This document shows positions 11,891 to 23,243 of a DNA stretch of 64,000 nt, one piece after another. This DNA comes from Trebouxia sp. TZW2008 (Eukaryota; Chlorophyta; Trebouxiophyceae; Trebouxiales; Trebouxiaceae). Below the pieces are notes generated by a model. It saw only the letters and a program-made list of their open reading frames with translations, did no database searches and was not told where the DNA came from. Location of the stretch: positions 1-64,000 of the forward strand of contig BDIU01000372.1 in assembly GCA_002118135.1 (NCBI GenBank), given 5' to 3'. The translations under genes and the position numbers were made by a program. The stretch's first letter is position 1. The number at the start of each line of letters is the position of its first letter.

Positions 11891-14800
11891 ATGAGTATAG
11901 CTCCGCGCGGCTTGTGGCAGCTTGCGACTCGGCAGCAGTCGATAAAAGTCGTTCGCTTCAGAAGACCTTTGCGCTGTGTCTGCGCCCATGCTCATGGCAC
12001 GAGTAACACCGGCGCGGTAAGCAAAGATTGTTGTGGTTGCACCTTTGAGCTCAAACTCCAGCAAGTCTCAGCTGAATGAACGTGCAGGCTATAGATTCAA
12101 AGAAACCCTTGCTGCTGACAGTTGCATCAGATTATACAGGCAAGGTGAGATCAGCATCCTCTTTTCCAAGCTCACTTCGTTCTCAATGCCCAAGTGCATA
12201 TTTATTGCTGATGAGCTTGTCACGAAGCACGCCTTGCTACAAAACCCTGTGCACGTGGCCTGTACTGTCCTAGCTAGACAAGAGCAGCAAAGCTTTGATG
12301 CCACAGGGCAAATTGAGGCTCGACGCCTTTCTGACAGCCCAAGTGCCAGAGACCAGCCGGGGCAAACTCCAGGCTGCCATCAAAGCTGGCAATGTCACCG
12401 TGAATGGCAAGCAACAAGTGAAAACATCCTTGGTCGTGAGACCAGGTGATGATGTGCAATGCATCTTGTTGGACCCGCCTCTCATGGAAGCTGCACCAGA
12501 GGTAACAGCCACTCAACCCAATCACGCTGTCTTGCTGCAATGATCATAACAGGAATAGCACTCCCCAGCATGACTGCTAGGTGTATGTGGCCCAGGTCTT
12601 CACTAGGTACTCTGCCATCAAAAAACCTGAACAGCTCCTCTGGCTCAATCAAACGCAATAGCTTCTGATGCAAGGCAAAAAAGGATCAACCAGCATTGCA
12701 TTGCTCAGTCGCATGTCTGAAATGCTGCTGACTCTGCCCTTGCAGGTGAGTCTCAGCTCTCGTTGCGCTGCATGAGCATGCCTGTTCCATCAATCAATAG
12801 AATTTACAGTCCAGGGTACGGAGCCAGATGAGTTTTGGCAAGAGTGCACAAAGGATGAGTTCCAAAACAAGAAGGGCAAAATCGACAGTCAAGGCCTTTT
12901 TGGCATTGAAGGTCCCCATATCGATCAGGAGGCTTTGTTATCTGCAGGACATTCCGCTTGATGTGGTCTATGAGGATGACAATGTCATGGTGGTCAACAA
13001 GGTGGGGCCTGAGCTCAATGCTGCTGAATGCCTTTTGAGTTGTGCATGCAAACATGCATACTGCTCAAGCTTTGGTATACAACGTTGTGCATCAGCAGGG
13101 AGTATTGCTTGGTACCAAGTTGACAGTCATGCCACCAACAAGGCTAGCCCAGCGCGTGTATCTGCACAGTCTTGCAATGTTTGAACAGCATGTTCTGTTC
13201 TTGTCCACACTCTGCGTGTGTACATGCAGCCAGCAATGCATTGACTACAGCAGATCTGCGCACAAGCAGTCTCAAATTCATGAATACGAACCCACGAGTG
13301 GTGGTCAAGCTGTCTCCTACGCAGATCCAAGTACATCACTTGCGTTGTCTGTGATCAATGATGCCAGGGACAGGCTTGCACAACATTGCCTGGCATTGCC
13401 TTGCCTCACCTCTCAGTGAGCTGGTTGTGTCTTTGACCTGCAGGCGGCTGGAATGGTGGTACACCCAGGACCCGGCAATGGCTCAGGCACCTTAGTCAAT
13501 GCCTTCCTGCACCACTGCAACCTGCCTACAGTCACAGTCAACCCAGGTCAGCTGCTCTTGCTTTGCCTGCAATCAAATATCTCAACTGTGAGATGTTTCA
13601 ACAACCAGTATCTTGACATCTAATGTTCCTCACGCTTTTGCCAGCTGGGTTTTGGTGTGTTCGTCTGACCATGTCAGATTCGATGTTTGTACCTGTGGTG
13701 GCAGGTTTTGCTGCTTTCATGCCCTGCTTGTATCAGTACAGCGGTCTGTTTGTCTGTGATACAGATGCTGACATTGGTGATGCTGCTACTGATGATGATG
13801 CTGATGCTGATGCTGATGCTGATGCTGATGCTGATGATGAGGAGGAGGAGGAGGAGGAACAGACAGAGGGCAATGATGCTGGGGGTTTCCTCCTGCCATT
13901 AATCCCCTTGCGCCCCAGTACTGTGCACCTTGACATGCTGCAAGCTTTGTATTGTTCTCTGACCAGCGGGACTCAGTCATAAGGTGTGTCTGTGATGCAG
14001 ATGCTGATAGTGATGATGGAGATGGTGATGAGGAGGAGCAGGAAGAGGAACAGACAGAGGGCAATGGTGCTGGGGCTTCCCCCTGGCCGGCACCCTCCCC
14101 CCTGCGCCCTGGCATTGTGCACCGCCTGGACAAAGGCACCACAGGTGCCAGATACTTTGCAGCGACACTGTCTCAGTTTGGACAATTGTAGTCGTGACAG
14201 TCACTACAGATGTAAATGCTTCAGTGGCCAACCAAGACCATCAATGCTAGGTCGCCTCATTGCATCCCCTGTGTGTGACATAGCCTCACACACAGGTTGT
14301 TTGGTGGTGACCTTTAGTGCCAGACAGACATCTACGCACCGCCTGACCCCATTCCCCCCCTTCTCCCCTCGTGTAGCTCATATCAGGCTGATGCATAGGC
14401 TTGCTGGGAATGGTCAAGGCTGCGCGCAGCCTCAGCAATCAGTTCAGAGCCCGCACAGTGCCGCGCACTTATCAGTCAATCACGTTCATGCTAGACATGT
14501 GTGCAATGCATGCACGTCTTCTGCAAGGCTGACATCAATTTGATATTCAGGCTTGTTGGTGATGGCTAAGGATGAGCGCAGCCTCCTGCATCTCAGCAAA
14601 CACATGAGAGCGCACACAGTGCAACGCCCACTATCGGTCTGCCAACTTGGGCTTGTTTAAACCAGCACAATACAGGAGTGTGTTGCACAATGTACACATT
14701 GCATGCATGCCCCCTCTCACCTGACATCAGTCCAGTGTTCAGGTTTGCTGGTGATGGCCAAGGATGAGCGCAGCCTTATGCATCTGAGTGACCAATTCAG

Positions 14801-17285
14801 AGCCCGCACAGTGCAACGCACCTATCAGTCCATCACCTTGGGTTGCCCTTCACCTGCTGTTGGCCAGGTCTCCAGCAACATTGGCAGGGACTCAGCAGAC
14901 CGCAAAAAGATGGCTGCCTTCACACTTGGCTCCAGCAGGTGATACCATTCTTCTTCATCCAGACAGATCACTGCATGGCAGATCATTGCATCACCAGCTG
15001 TCGGCCAGGTGTCCAGCAACATTGGCCGTGACTCAGCCATCCGCAGGAAGATGGCTGCCTTCACACTTGGCTCTAGCAGGTGCAAACTGTTTTTCAGTAA
15101 ACATTGCCCTTAAGATCCCGCAAAGGCAGATCAGGGGGCCACAATCTCACACTTTTTCTGTCCATTGGCACAAAATGCTTGAATTGCTGCATGTGTCCAG
15201 TAACATTGGCAGAGACTCAGCAGACCGCAAACAAATTACAGTAATCTCTTGTTATAAGGACACTCGCCAAAAGGACATTCTCGATGTAAGGACAATGCAT
15301 CTGGGAACCAAGCACTGCATTCTGACTGCAACGGTCCCTAGTAAGGGCAATTCAATGTAAGGACAAGTTTCTTGGTGACCAAAGCAGTTGTTACAAAGAG
15401 AGTTTACTGTACATGTGTTGACCAAGTGTCCAGCAGCGATGGCCGAGGCTATGCAGACCGCAGAAAGATCGCTGCTTTCAAACTTGGCTCAAGCATGCAT
15501 GTTAGCCATGTTTGCCAACAGCGCCATTAACGGGCATCGTATGGAGGCCAACCTGGCAATACAGGACTTAGGCCAGACACACCCAGTGCCTTTGCAACAA
15601 TGTGTAATCCATTTTATCAAAGTTTGTTCAGTTGTGTAACGGGCTGTATGCCATCATCTTGAGCTCGATGTCCTCAGACATATCACCAGCGCTGACCAGC
15701 TCTCTTTGTCTGTGGTAAGCCAAGATTGCAGCTTGAACGGCAGACAAAGGAAAGTCGGTCAGCACTGGTGATATGTGTATGAACATGAAGCTCGAGATTT
15801 TTGGCATACAGCTCGTTACAAGTTGCTTGCACAGAAGCAGGAGTGCCGTCGGTGAGTTTTGTGTGATTTGCTTCACAGCCTCACTTTTGTTATGGACCTT
15901 AATGATTTCTGTTATTGGATCGTTGCTGACACAGGGGCAGGAGTACCATCGGTGGGTATCGTGTGAAACAGCCCCTAGGGGATGGGCAGTTGCTCCACAG
16001 CCTAATTTTAGTATCAGACCTTGCTGATTTGTAATGTTAGATCGTTGCTGACACAGGGGCAGGAGCGCCATCAGTGGGTACCGTGTCAGACAGCCCCTAG
16101 GGGATGGGGCAGCTGCCCTGGTGGAGTGGCAGTTGCAGACTGGCAGAACTCACCAAATCAGGTTTGCCCACATTGCCCTAGTCATTCACATGTGCCCATA
16201 GTCATAGCTTCAGTCAAGAGCAAGCCTAACAAGCTTAGTCAGCTTGTGTTAGCAATCATGAATGTAGGACAAAAGTCAGCAAGAGCGAGCAATACACTCA
16301 GCATCACAGAGCCTGTAGCATGTACTGGCATCTTGCTGTTAGTTACTTATCATTGTTGTCGTGCTTGCAGCACGCTGAGTGCATCTAGGACGTGAATTTT
16401 GGCACAAACCAAGTTGTGCTTGTTGTGGCAAGCAGCCTGTTGTTGGACGTTTGAGCAACACAGTCTTCACATGTTATGGTTAGTAGGGGGGCGCCAGCAA
16501 CTGTCATGCTTCTGCCCACAGAGGTTCCCATTGTGATGCTTAGTGACATTGACTTTGCATGTTCAGTAGGGTTCATGCCAAGAAGATAGGGCACTCACTG
16601 TTTGGTGATGAAGCGTACGGCGGGGGCGGCGGCAATGCAGTCAGCGCCATTGGCAAAGGCAAAAGCCTCAGGTAGCTTGAGCATTCTTGCTGCCTGATCT
16701 GCTCAGCCGTTGTTGTTGCCTGACATACTGAGGCAATGCTGTTGCTTGTCATGCTTAGCCATTCTTGTCGCCTGATATGTTCAGCCATTGTTGTTGCCTG
16801 ACATGCTGAGGCAGTCTTGGTGCCTAATACGTTGCGCCAGGCAGGAGGTGTGCACAATTGCTGTGCTGCTGCAGCAACATTCGTACAGTGAGCATGAAAA
16901 TGCTGCATGTATAAGTGCTAGGAAAGGTTTGTCATGTGTTTGATGGCTGCAACACCAGACACTTGCGAAGAAGGTCTGAATGCATTGTGGGACAATTAGT
17001 TAATTTGGCAGTTTTCCTGTCTGCAATGATGTCCTGCTTTGGTTGGTTGGTTCCAACTCCAGACAGTCTGCTATCAATTTTGAGAAATCGCCTTGACAGG
17101 TGTGTCCCTGTTGATTGTGCAGGCAGGCTGTTGTGTGGCAGGCGCTAAAATACCTCAACAGGCCAGCGTTGCATGCACAAACATTGGGCTTTGACCATCC
17201 AGTGTCTGGCAAACGCTTGCAGTTCACATCTGAGTCGCCAGCAGACTTTCAGGAGACACTGTTTCGGCTTGATGGCCTTCAGTAG
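11891..17285 (+). CDS. Organellar RluA-family RNA pseudouridine synthase (9 exons, 393 aa)
   Basis: It isomerises uridine to pseudouridine in RNA, probably in plastid or mitochondrion. Exons 11891-12016, 12307-12501, 12948-13001, 13444-13546, 14001-14144, 14743-14938, 16063-16161, 16570-16671 and 17123-17285 join without any phase conflict. Residues 1-42 look like a transit peptide (MSIAPRGLWQLATRQ, Arg/Ser-rich). An S4 RNA-binding domain follows (KLRLDAFLT, GNVTVNGKQ). The catalytic core holds DIPLDVVYEDDNVMVVNK, AAGMVVHPGPGNGSGTLVNA, the motif PGIVHRLDKGTTG with the catalytic Asp, LLVMAKDE, WQLQTGRTHQIR and GHSLFGDEAYGG, and it ends in PALHAQTLGFDHP. An acidic linker (DADSDDGDGDEEEQ) sits between the core strands just before HRLD. 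Introns contain partial copies of exons 5, 6, 7 and 9, a MITE and a long hairpin. Confidence 0.95.
13761..13945 (+). repeat. Degenerate copy of the catalytic exon 5 of the pseudouridine synthase
   Basis: An acceptor-like tgatacag is followed by an expanded Asp-Ala and Glu run, then EQTEGN, then a proline-rich segment and an HRLD equivalent that now reads HLDMLQ. The essential Arg-Leu-Asp is lost. The intact exon lies about 240 bp downstream. Confidence 0.9.
14375..14652 (+). repeat. Two decayed copies of the 5' part of synthase exon 6
   Basis: Copies at about 14375-14490 and 14543-14652 resemble the exon 6 start (LLVMAKDERSLMHLS..RTVQRTYQS) with frameshifts and substitutions. They lie upstream of the intact exon 14743-14938, with a spacing of 170-190 bp. 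Confidence 0.9.
15001..15502 (+). repeat. Three copies of the 3' part of synthase exon 6
   Basis: Copies at about 15001-15080, 15190-15238 and 15419-15502 repeat the segment VSSNIGRDSADRKKMAAF, the first with its AGCAG|GTGCA donor. A MITE (15239-15409) has inserted into this array and split the last two copies. Confidence 0.9.
15239..15409. mobile_element. Pogo-like MITE, copy B (171 bp), best preserved
   Basis: It is flanked by TA on both sides. The left end is CAGTAATCTCTTGTTATAAG and the right end reads, on the reverse strand, CAGTAAACTCTCTTTGTAAC. It has no coding capacity. The termini resemble those of pogo/Emigrant-type elements of plants, which begin CAGTAAA and target TA. Confidence 0.8.
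15629..15823. ncRNA. Long imperfect intronic hairpin, possible small-RNA precursor
   Basis: Arms of about 85 bases at 15629-15714 and 15739-15823 are inverted complements with scattered mismatches, around a loop of about 24 bases. For example CATATCACCAGCGCTGACC in the left arm pairs with the reverse of CATATCACCAGTGCTGACC in the right arm. It lies in the intron between exons 6 and 7 of the pseudouridine synthase. Long intronic hairpins of this form are known miRNA or siRNA precursors in green algae. A fold-back mobile element or a captured gene fragment is equally possible. The structure is seen directly; the function is inference. Confidence 0.5.
15834..16005 (+). repeat. Two decayed copies of the 5' edge of synthase exon 7
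   Basis: Around 15834-15860 and 15935-16005 the sequence repeats the acceptor and start of exon 7 (RSAISGYRVRQPLGDG) with small deletions and a stop. The intact exon begins at 16063. Confidence 0.85.
16680..16835. repeat. Tandem repeat in synthase intron 8
   Basis: Units built on the theme ttgttgcctgacatactgag / gctcagccattcttg recur about every 50-60 bp. There is no coding potential. Confidence 0.7.
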
Positions 17286-17837
17286 AAGCAGCAGCGCATG
17301 CAAGCTGTGTGGCAGGTGCTGAAATACCTCAACAGGCCGGCATTGCATGCGCAAACCTTGGGTTTCGACCATTCAGTTTCTGGTAATTGCTTGCAGTTCA
17401 CATCTCAACTGCCAGCGGACTTTCAGGAGACGTTGTCTCGCCTTGAGGGCCTTCATTCGAAGTAGCAGCGCATACAAGCTGCAAGGTGTAACAAAATCAA
17501 AAGTACAGCTACTTTATGTGATGAAACAGCAAAAAAGGCTTGCTGACAGGCACATTTTCGAATGTGCTTAGACAGTAATATTAGCAGTGCTAGCATAGAT
17601 CATATAATGATAGCAAGAGTTGCTAGCTGTCAATTACTGCGCCAGCAATTACAGTTGCCTTGTGCTGGTCAAAGAATCAATGAGCTGCATGAAAGTGAAA
17701 ATGCTGACTGTGCTGACAAAATTGAGCCGCTGCAACAGCAGAACCTGTCGATTTTTCTGTTTCAGGGCAAGATTTCCTCATCCTCCCAAAAAGAATGCAG
17801 AAGTTCTGTTGTGTGCTCAAAAAACTAAACGGACTGA
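17286..17837. repeat. Decayed second copy of the last synthase exon in the convergent intergenic region
   Basis: Between about 17295 and 17466 the final exon is repeated (LKYLNRPALHAQTLGFDH..ADFQETL..LEGL), about 180 bp downstream of the original and past its stop codon. In this copy FDHPVSGKRLQF has become FDHSVSGNCLQF. The rest up to the end of the reverse-strand methyltransferase holds no gene that I can see. Confidence 0.85.
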
Positions 17838-20190
17838 TCAGGTTTTCTTGTGGGCATATGCCACATACATAGGGTCACCACGTGAGAAAATGCCTCCAGC
17901 TGGGGAAATGTCTTTTGCCTGTGGTGCTGACCAGCCGTTTGGCACTGAGAAATGGAAATATGAGCCAATGATCCAAGCATGATCCACATCGCCTGTTTGC
18001 GTCCACACAGCGATTGCTGCAACACACAAATTTCTTGTCATCTGCAAGTCTGCTTCCAAGTGAATCTGGAATGAAAGCCTCAATTGGATTTGACTGGTGG
18101 TCACGGGCATCAGTGGGAACAAAAGCAAAAGTTTTTCAGGAACTTGTTGATCAGTCAGGTGATTGCTATGCCATGGTCTACTGTGCTTGCAAGAAATGAA
18201 ACTGAAGAGGTTTGCAGATCTTGCCTTTTGTGGGGAAACATCTGTTTGAGAAGCTCATCACTGCAAGCCCACCAGGCTTGAGCACTCTGTGCATTTCCTT
18301 GAAAATTTCCTGCAACCAGCACAAACACGAGGCTGTTTAGCAGCAGGCTATACAGCATGTGTACTATGCACATGATGTTCATATTACACAGAGGCTCCCG
18401 CTATGACGGCGTAGACTTTTCTTTCTTTACTTTTTTCTTACACATCAACACTGTCCTCATGATCCACACGCCTTTCATTGAGGGCTTATGACCCTGTCAG
18501 GAGCCATGGATGACATCTAGACAGTTCTGTGCGACCCCATCTTCTGCCCACGCAATGCGCAAACACATCTGTAGCAAAGCTAAGTCTGGTATGTACATAT
18601 TATCTGAAATCTTCATTTGTCAGGCATGCCTTGCAGTCGCTACTAGTGAGTAGGCAATTTACAAGTGGGCGATGTATCAGCATATTATCATGTGCACATT
18701 CTGAGGGCATGTTACATTCACGATGCCAACACAGATGCAAACTCACCAAAGGCTTGTTCAGATAGTCAACTGACACCACGTTGGTGATGACGTCAAAGCT
18801 GTTGTCATCATATGGTAGTTTTGGGTTCTGATTCAGATCCCTGACAGTAAAGTCTGTCAAGACTGGGTTGCGCTGCAGCTCTGCTTCGCTCATGCCAGTC
18901 CCTGTTGCATACAAGACACTCTGCATTTTCTGTCTGACGCATTTCAGTAATGCACTGCAGAAGCCCTCTAAACATTGGATCTGAGTGGACAGGATTTACT
19001 GAGACATTAAAAATTGATGGTGTTAGGGCACTCATGCAAGCTATGGGTTTTGGGGTTCCAGGCTGGTTTTGCGTTTTGCATGAGTAGGGTTTGTGATCAT
19101 GTACAAATTTATAACGCTGGGAGCAAGCACCAGCCCTCCTGATGCTGCGGGCTGCGCATGAGCTTTTGGAACAGCCTTGACACAAACTGCGCACAACCGG
19201 AAAGAACAGGAATTCTATACTGTAAAATGTCACAACAGGAACGTCTGTTACAGGAGCAGCCCAGAAAAGAATACAGCACACATAATTTGTACACTTGTGC
19301 AACTATGCGTTAGATGCAGCACAGTAATGACTGCATGCATTACCTGCTATGCGTCCAATCTTGTAACCCTTAGGGTAATGGCTGACCCAGCTGCTGCACA
19401 TGTCAAGAACAGCAGCATCTTGTGTGCCTGATGGTGGCAACACCTGACTGTAGTACCTGCAGTGACAAGGATTTCAAGGATTTCATGTGTTCAAGGTTGT
19501 GTCTAATCCCAGGAGTTTTTAGGAGCATTGCGGTGTGTATGTGTTTCATGCCAAGACTTTGCACTATCACTATGCTTGTGGCGTCTTGCTCGTTCATATG
19601 GAAAATGCAACAGGTTGGCAGCACAGAACTGTCACAGCCTGAGACAGACATTAATGATGTGCAGCAACAGCAGAAGAAGGTGTGGAGGACGTACTTTGTC
19701 AGAGCTGCAATAGCGCCATCATCAATGTGTGTGACAAATCGAGGCTGGGAATAAAATGAGGTGTCAGGGGTCTCATCATAACGCTGAAACTCCTCAGGCC
19801 CGAATGGGAAGGTGTCAGGAAAGTTTGGATTTTGCAAAATCTGCAGCGGTCATCAGCCTCGTGTCTGCATGCGGTTAACGTGGCATGCATAGACGCTGGA
19901 CCACGTCAGCTATCGGCGGTTAGTTCGCTGACCGTCTCGACTGTTGGCGATGTTGAAGACGCTGCGACTGCGCTCGTTCCAAAGCCCATGGCCAACACGG
20001 TGCTGCCTAGCAAGGTTGTTAAGTTCAGCCTTCGGTTGTAACACCTGATGACATTCCCTGTGGCTGGGCCGCGGGTTGAGACTCCTGCTGCTCTTGAGCA
20101 CTGATGTCGCTGCCTATTTGATACGAGCTGATTGCTCGCCTGGCGCAAGCGTAGTGGGAAATGCGAGCAAGGCGCTCGAGCAGCGAGCAT
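17838..20190 (-). CDS. Plastid SAM-dependent methyltransferase (6 exons, 311 aa)
   Basis: This is a class I methyltransferase of the Methyltransf_11 type with unknown substrate. Exons 19933-20190, 19695-19840, 19344-19456, 18747-18901, 18225-18309 and 17838-18016 join in phase; the donor of exon 5 is GC. The first 86 residues are Arg/Ser-rich, followed by a hydrophobic stretch (LTTLLGSTVLAMGFG) and an Ala-x-Ala site (TSAVAAS). This is the layout of a bipartite transit peptide that sends a protein to the thylakoid lumen. The core has PRFVTHIDDGAIAALTKYY, motif I AAVLDMCSSWVSHYP, LPYDDNSFDVITNVVSVDYL, HRVLKPGGLAVMSFSNRCF and WIIGSYFHFS. The start is the first ATG in frame. Homologues of this kind are common in plants and algae, but none that I know has an assigned reaction. 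Confidence 0.9.
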
Positions 20191-20969
20191 CAACACTCAG
20201 TCAGTGACTCGATCGTTTTGGAAGCCACGTCAACGCTCCGCTGATACACAGAATGAGTCTTCCTTGAGTCAGCTGCAAGGAAACGCTACGATATCTCACA
20301 GCATCTAGCAACACGCACACATGGCATTGAGCAAGTGCAGGCCACGCACTGCGGCGTTACAGCTGTAACGCTTCAAGGAAGCAGGCTGCCGGCAGCACAC
20401 TGTGCAACAGTCTCGAGCTACCCTGATCAGTGCTCTCACCGGCGACTCATGCACAGCACAGAGGGCAGTCATGCGCCTGCAGCTCTCGTGGCGGCTGTCA
20501 TGCACAGTCCAAGCTACGTGTTTGTCAACACAGCGCATAAGCTTAAGTGCATTACAGATTATATGCCATGCACGCATTCATGGATGGCTGAGCCATAATC
20601 TGTCACTGAGTGCATGCTGGAAGGCTGGCGCTACATCACAAAAAATCTTGCAAGCGCAAAGCAGCCTGCAATGCGCTGCAATTCACAGAACCTGTCATCT
20701 GATTACACTAAACAAGCCAATCATTGAATTTAACATGTGCTGCATCTGAACCTAACTGACCTATCATCCTCTCACACATCAGCTATCCTAAAGTGGCAAG
20801 ACAAGAAAGCAAAACATCAAGCTTGGTAGACTGGCGGCAGCTGCAAAAGCAAAAGTAAAGGTCACGTGAAACAGGTCAATTAGATTCATTTAGTATTAGT
20901 GCATAGAACCTCAGCGCTAGGCCTACAAAGCCTGGCCTGTCAGAGTTGTTGGAAATGAAATGGTGTCAG
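20191..20969. other. Intergenic region, no gene seen
   Basis: It lies between the start of the methyltransferase and the stop of the transporter, both on the reverse strand. It must contain the methyltransferase promoter. No repeats or conserved coding segments were recognised. Confidence 0.6.
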
Positions 20970-22768
20970 TCATCGGATGTTGATGATTGACTTGCGCCCA
21001 ATAGAAGGCTTGCCTAGCTGTATGCTATTCCAGCGAAAGCCAGGATCTATCAAGTCTGGCACACCCTTGATGATGGGTGCAGCAGGCCGTTTTTGGGCTG
21101 TCATTTTGCAGTGTGAGTATAAGCAAAAGCCCAGCAATGCTAAGACAACGCCAACTGTCATGCGAGTAGTGAACATGCTTTTCTCTCCTGCACCCCATAC
21201 AACAGCAGTTCAGGGCAAACTCAAGCAATCAGCAAGCTGGGCACTGCAGGCATCACTGCAGTAATATCTGCTTCAACAGCACTTCAGGGCAATCTCAAAC
21301 CTTCAGCAAACTGAGCTTTGCAGTGCAGGCAGCAGCAGCATGGCAATCTTTCACAGTCTCTGCATCTTCTGCTTTGCAAATGCATCAGCAAAGCATATGC
21401 AAGTGTAACATACAGTGCTTGAGCTTCATACTCTTCACAAGGGCTTCTCAGCTTACCTAGCAGCATGACAGACAAGACCAATAGGCCTACAATTTTGACT
21501 TCGCCCAGCACTGTTGTGGTGACCGCAGATGTCATCTGAATCATCAGGTAATGGACTACATTGTAAGATAAAGCATTGACACTGCCCACAAGGATGATGG
21601 CAGTGACTATTGCGTTCTGCCCTTGTGAATAAGCCCGGAAGCGTGCAACCTGCATGTACATCAATGGTTTTCAATTGACAACAATGCTGTCAATGCATCA
21701 ACACCATGAAGTGCCATGCAAAGCCAGGCAGTGACAGCTTAGAGCTGCTGAAGAGCATGTAGTCCATTGTGTTGCAGTCACACAAAGCGGATGTGCTGAA
21801 GCTGCAGCATTTTACATTGGTCCATGACAGCTACGTTCTGTGTTTTCTGCCGAACTGCATGATCATCACAACAAGCTTAGCGGTAGGCAGCAAATGTCAA
21901 GCAATTTTGTTGCAACATCGTGCTGCAGTAAAAGTTTAAGACATAAATCACATGATGCCAAAGCAAGAAGAAGGTAATTTGCCTGACCTCACGGAAGTAA
22001 CAGAAGGGGAACAGCGCTATACATGACACAGGAGCAGTGTAGAACGCCAGGCGCAGCACATCCAGCTTCTCTGACAATATTCTGCCTGAGGTGCTCATCA
22101 TTGCAGCATTGCATACTGTTCCGATGATGCAAAGCATGATACCATTGGGACTGCCGTTCACACTGCCTTCCCAGACAGCAATCATGACTCCCAATGACAG
22201 AATGACTAATGACCCAATCTCTTTGCGTGAAGGAATCTTGTTTTCTATGAAGATGGCAAGGACGCAGCACAGCACAGGGATGAAAGACCTGCATGCCAAG
22301 TATTGGCTACATGAGCATTGCATACTATTGGCGACTGTCATATCTGTTTTGTATTCAGTGCATCAGCATTTCATTGGTGCATGATGCCTGAGCTTGCAAG
22401 ACAGAGCAGAACAGATTGCCTTCTTACCGTATGACTTGATTCAGCGATAGGGTGATCTGCACAAGGCTCAAGTTGTTGAAAGCTATGTTGACGGCCATAA
22501 ATAACCCTATGCCAATGATGCCTTTCCATTGTTTTTGAAGAGTGGCAGCATGCAAGCTTTTGAAGGGATCTCTCAACATGAAAGGAAGCAGAATCAAAAA
22601 GCTAAACAGCATATGACAACTAGTGAGCAACAAGGGAAACGAAAAGCCGTATATGCCTAAAAGCCATTTGTTCATCAAGTTCAATGTCGAGTTCAGAGTC
22701 AAATATGCTGTTACAGTTGATACCAGGTTGAACATGCTGCTATGCTGCTTTGTAGTGTCCTGAGCCAT
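20970..22768 (-). CDS. Triose-phosphate/nucleotide-sugar transporter family protein (4 exons, 350 aa)
   Basis: This is a drug/metabolite-superfamily permease of the TPT/nucleotide-sugar type, probably in Golgi or ER membrane. Exons 22428-22768, 21988-22288, 21457-21649 and 20970-21187 join in phase. There are about ten hydrophobic segments. Recognisable blocks are LNLMNKWLLGIYGFSFPLLL near residue 30, NIAFNNLSLVQITLSLNQVIR at the end of exon 1 (here a known family turn), PVLCCVLAIFIENK, GEVKIVGLLVLSVMLLGE, and MTVGVVLALLGFCLYSHCKM followed by a soluble tail. There is no transit peptide before the first helix, which argues against the plastid envelope. Substrate cannot be told from sequence alone. 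No exon copies are present in its introns. Confidence 0.9.
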
Positions 22769-23243
22769 GATTTTGCTACCAAGGGACTTCTAGCTACCAA
22801 CCAGGAGCACAAACTACGATTCAAGCCATTACACGGCTCGACTTCAGCATAGGTCACCGACCCTTCGGCCTCTGAGCATACATGCTTGTTATAAGCGGGT
22901 CAGACCCCTGTTTAGAAGACCGTCAGTATACGCGGTGCTGCAGTGACTGCAGAGCCAACTCCCGGCGACGCTTCGGGGTCGCAATGCGACGTTCGTTGGT
23001 GTGATCAGCTCGACCGGCAGGTGCGACTCAAGCCGACAAAACGCTGAGCACGATGCGCAGCACAAGCAATCAGGTAATTCGACTTCCTCTGAACCGGTGC
23101 GATGATCTACTGTTGCGCGGTCGCAACGCCAGTCTGCGTAACCTGCCACTCTGCGCAGGGCTGATAGTGCCCCTATAGGCAGGGGCGTTTTGCACCCTGC
23201 ACGCCCTACTGCTGAAAGCCTTATTCCGCGCAGCGTTCAGAGA
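22769..23243. promoter_or_regulatory. Divergent region between the transporter and the DOT1-like gene
   Basis: About 475 bp separates the start codons. Short open stretches continue upstream of the DOT1-like ATG to 23142 but without an ATG, so part of this may be its 5' UTR or an unrecognised first exon. Confidence 0.5.

Noticed and set aside
15628..16071. Reverse-strand frame ending in a plausible C-terminus, as a separate nested gene
   Set aside because: The protein-like part coincides with one arm of the hairpin and has no upstream exon or start context. It was kept only as part of the hairpin finding.
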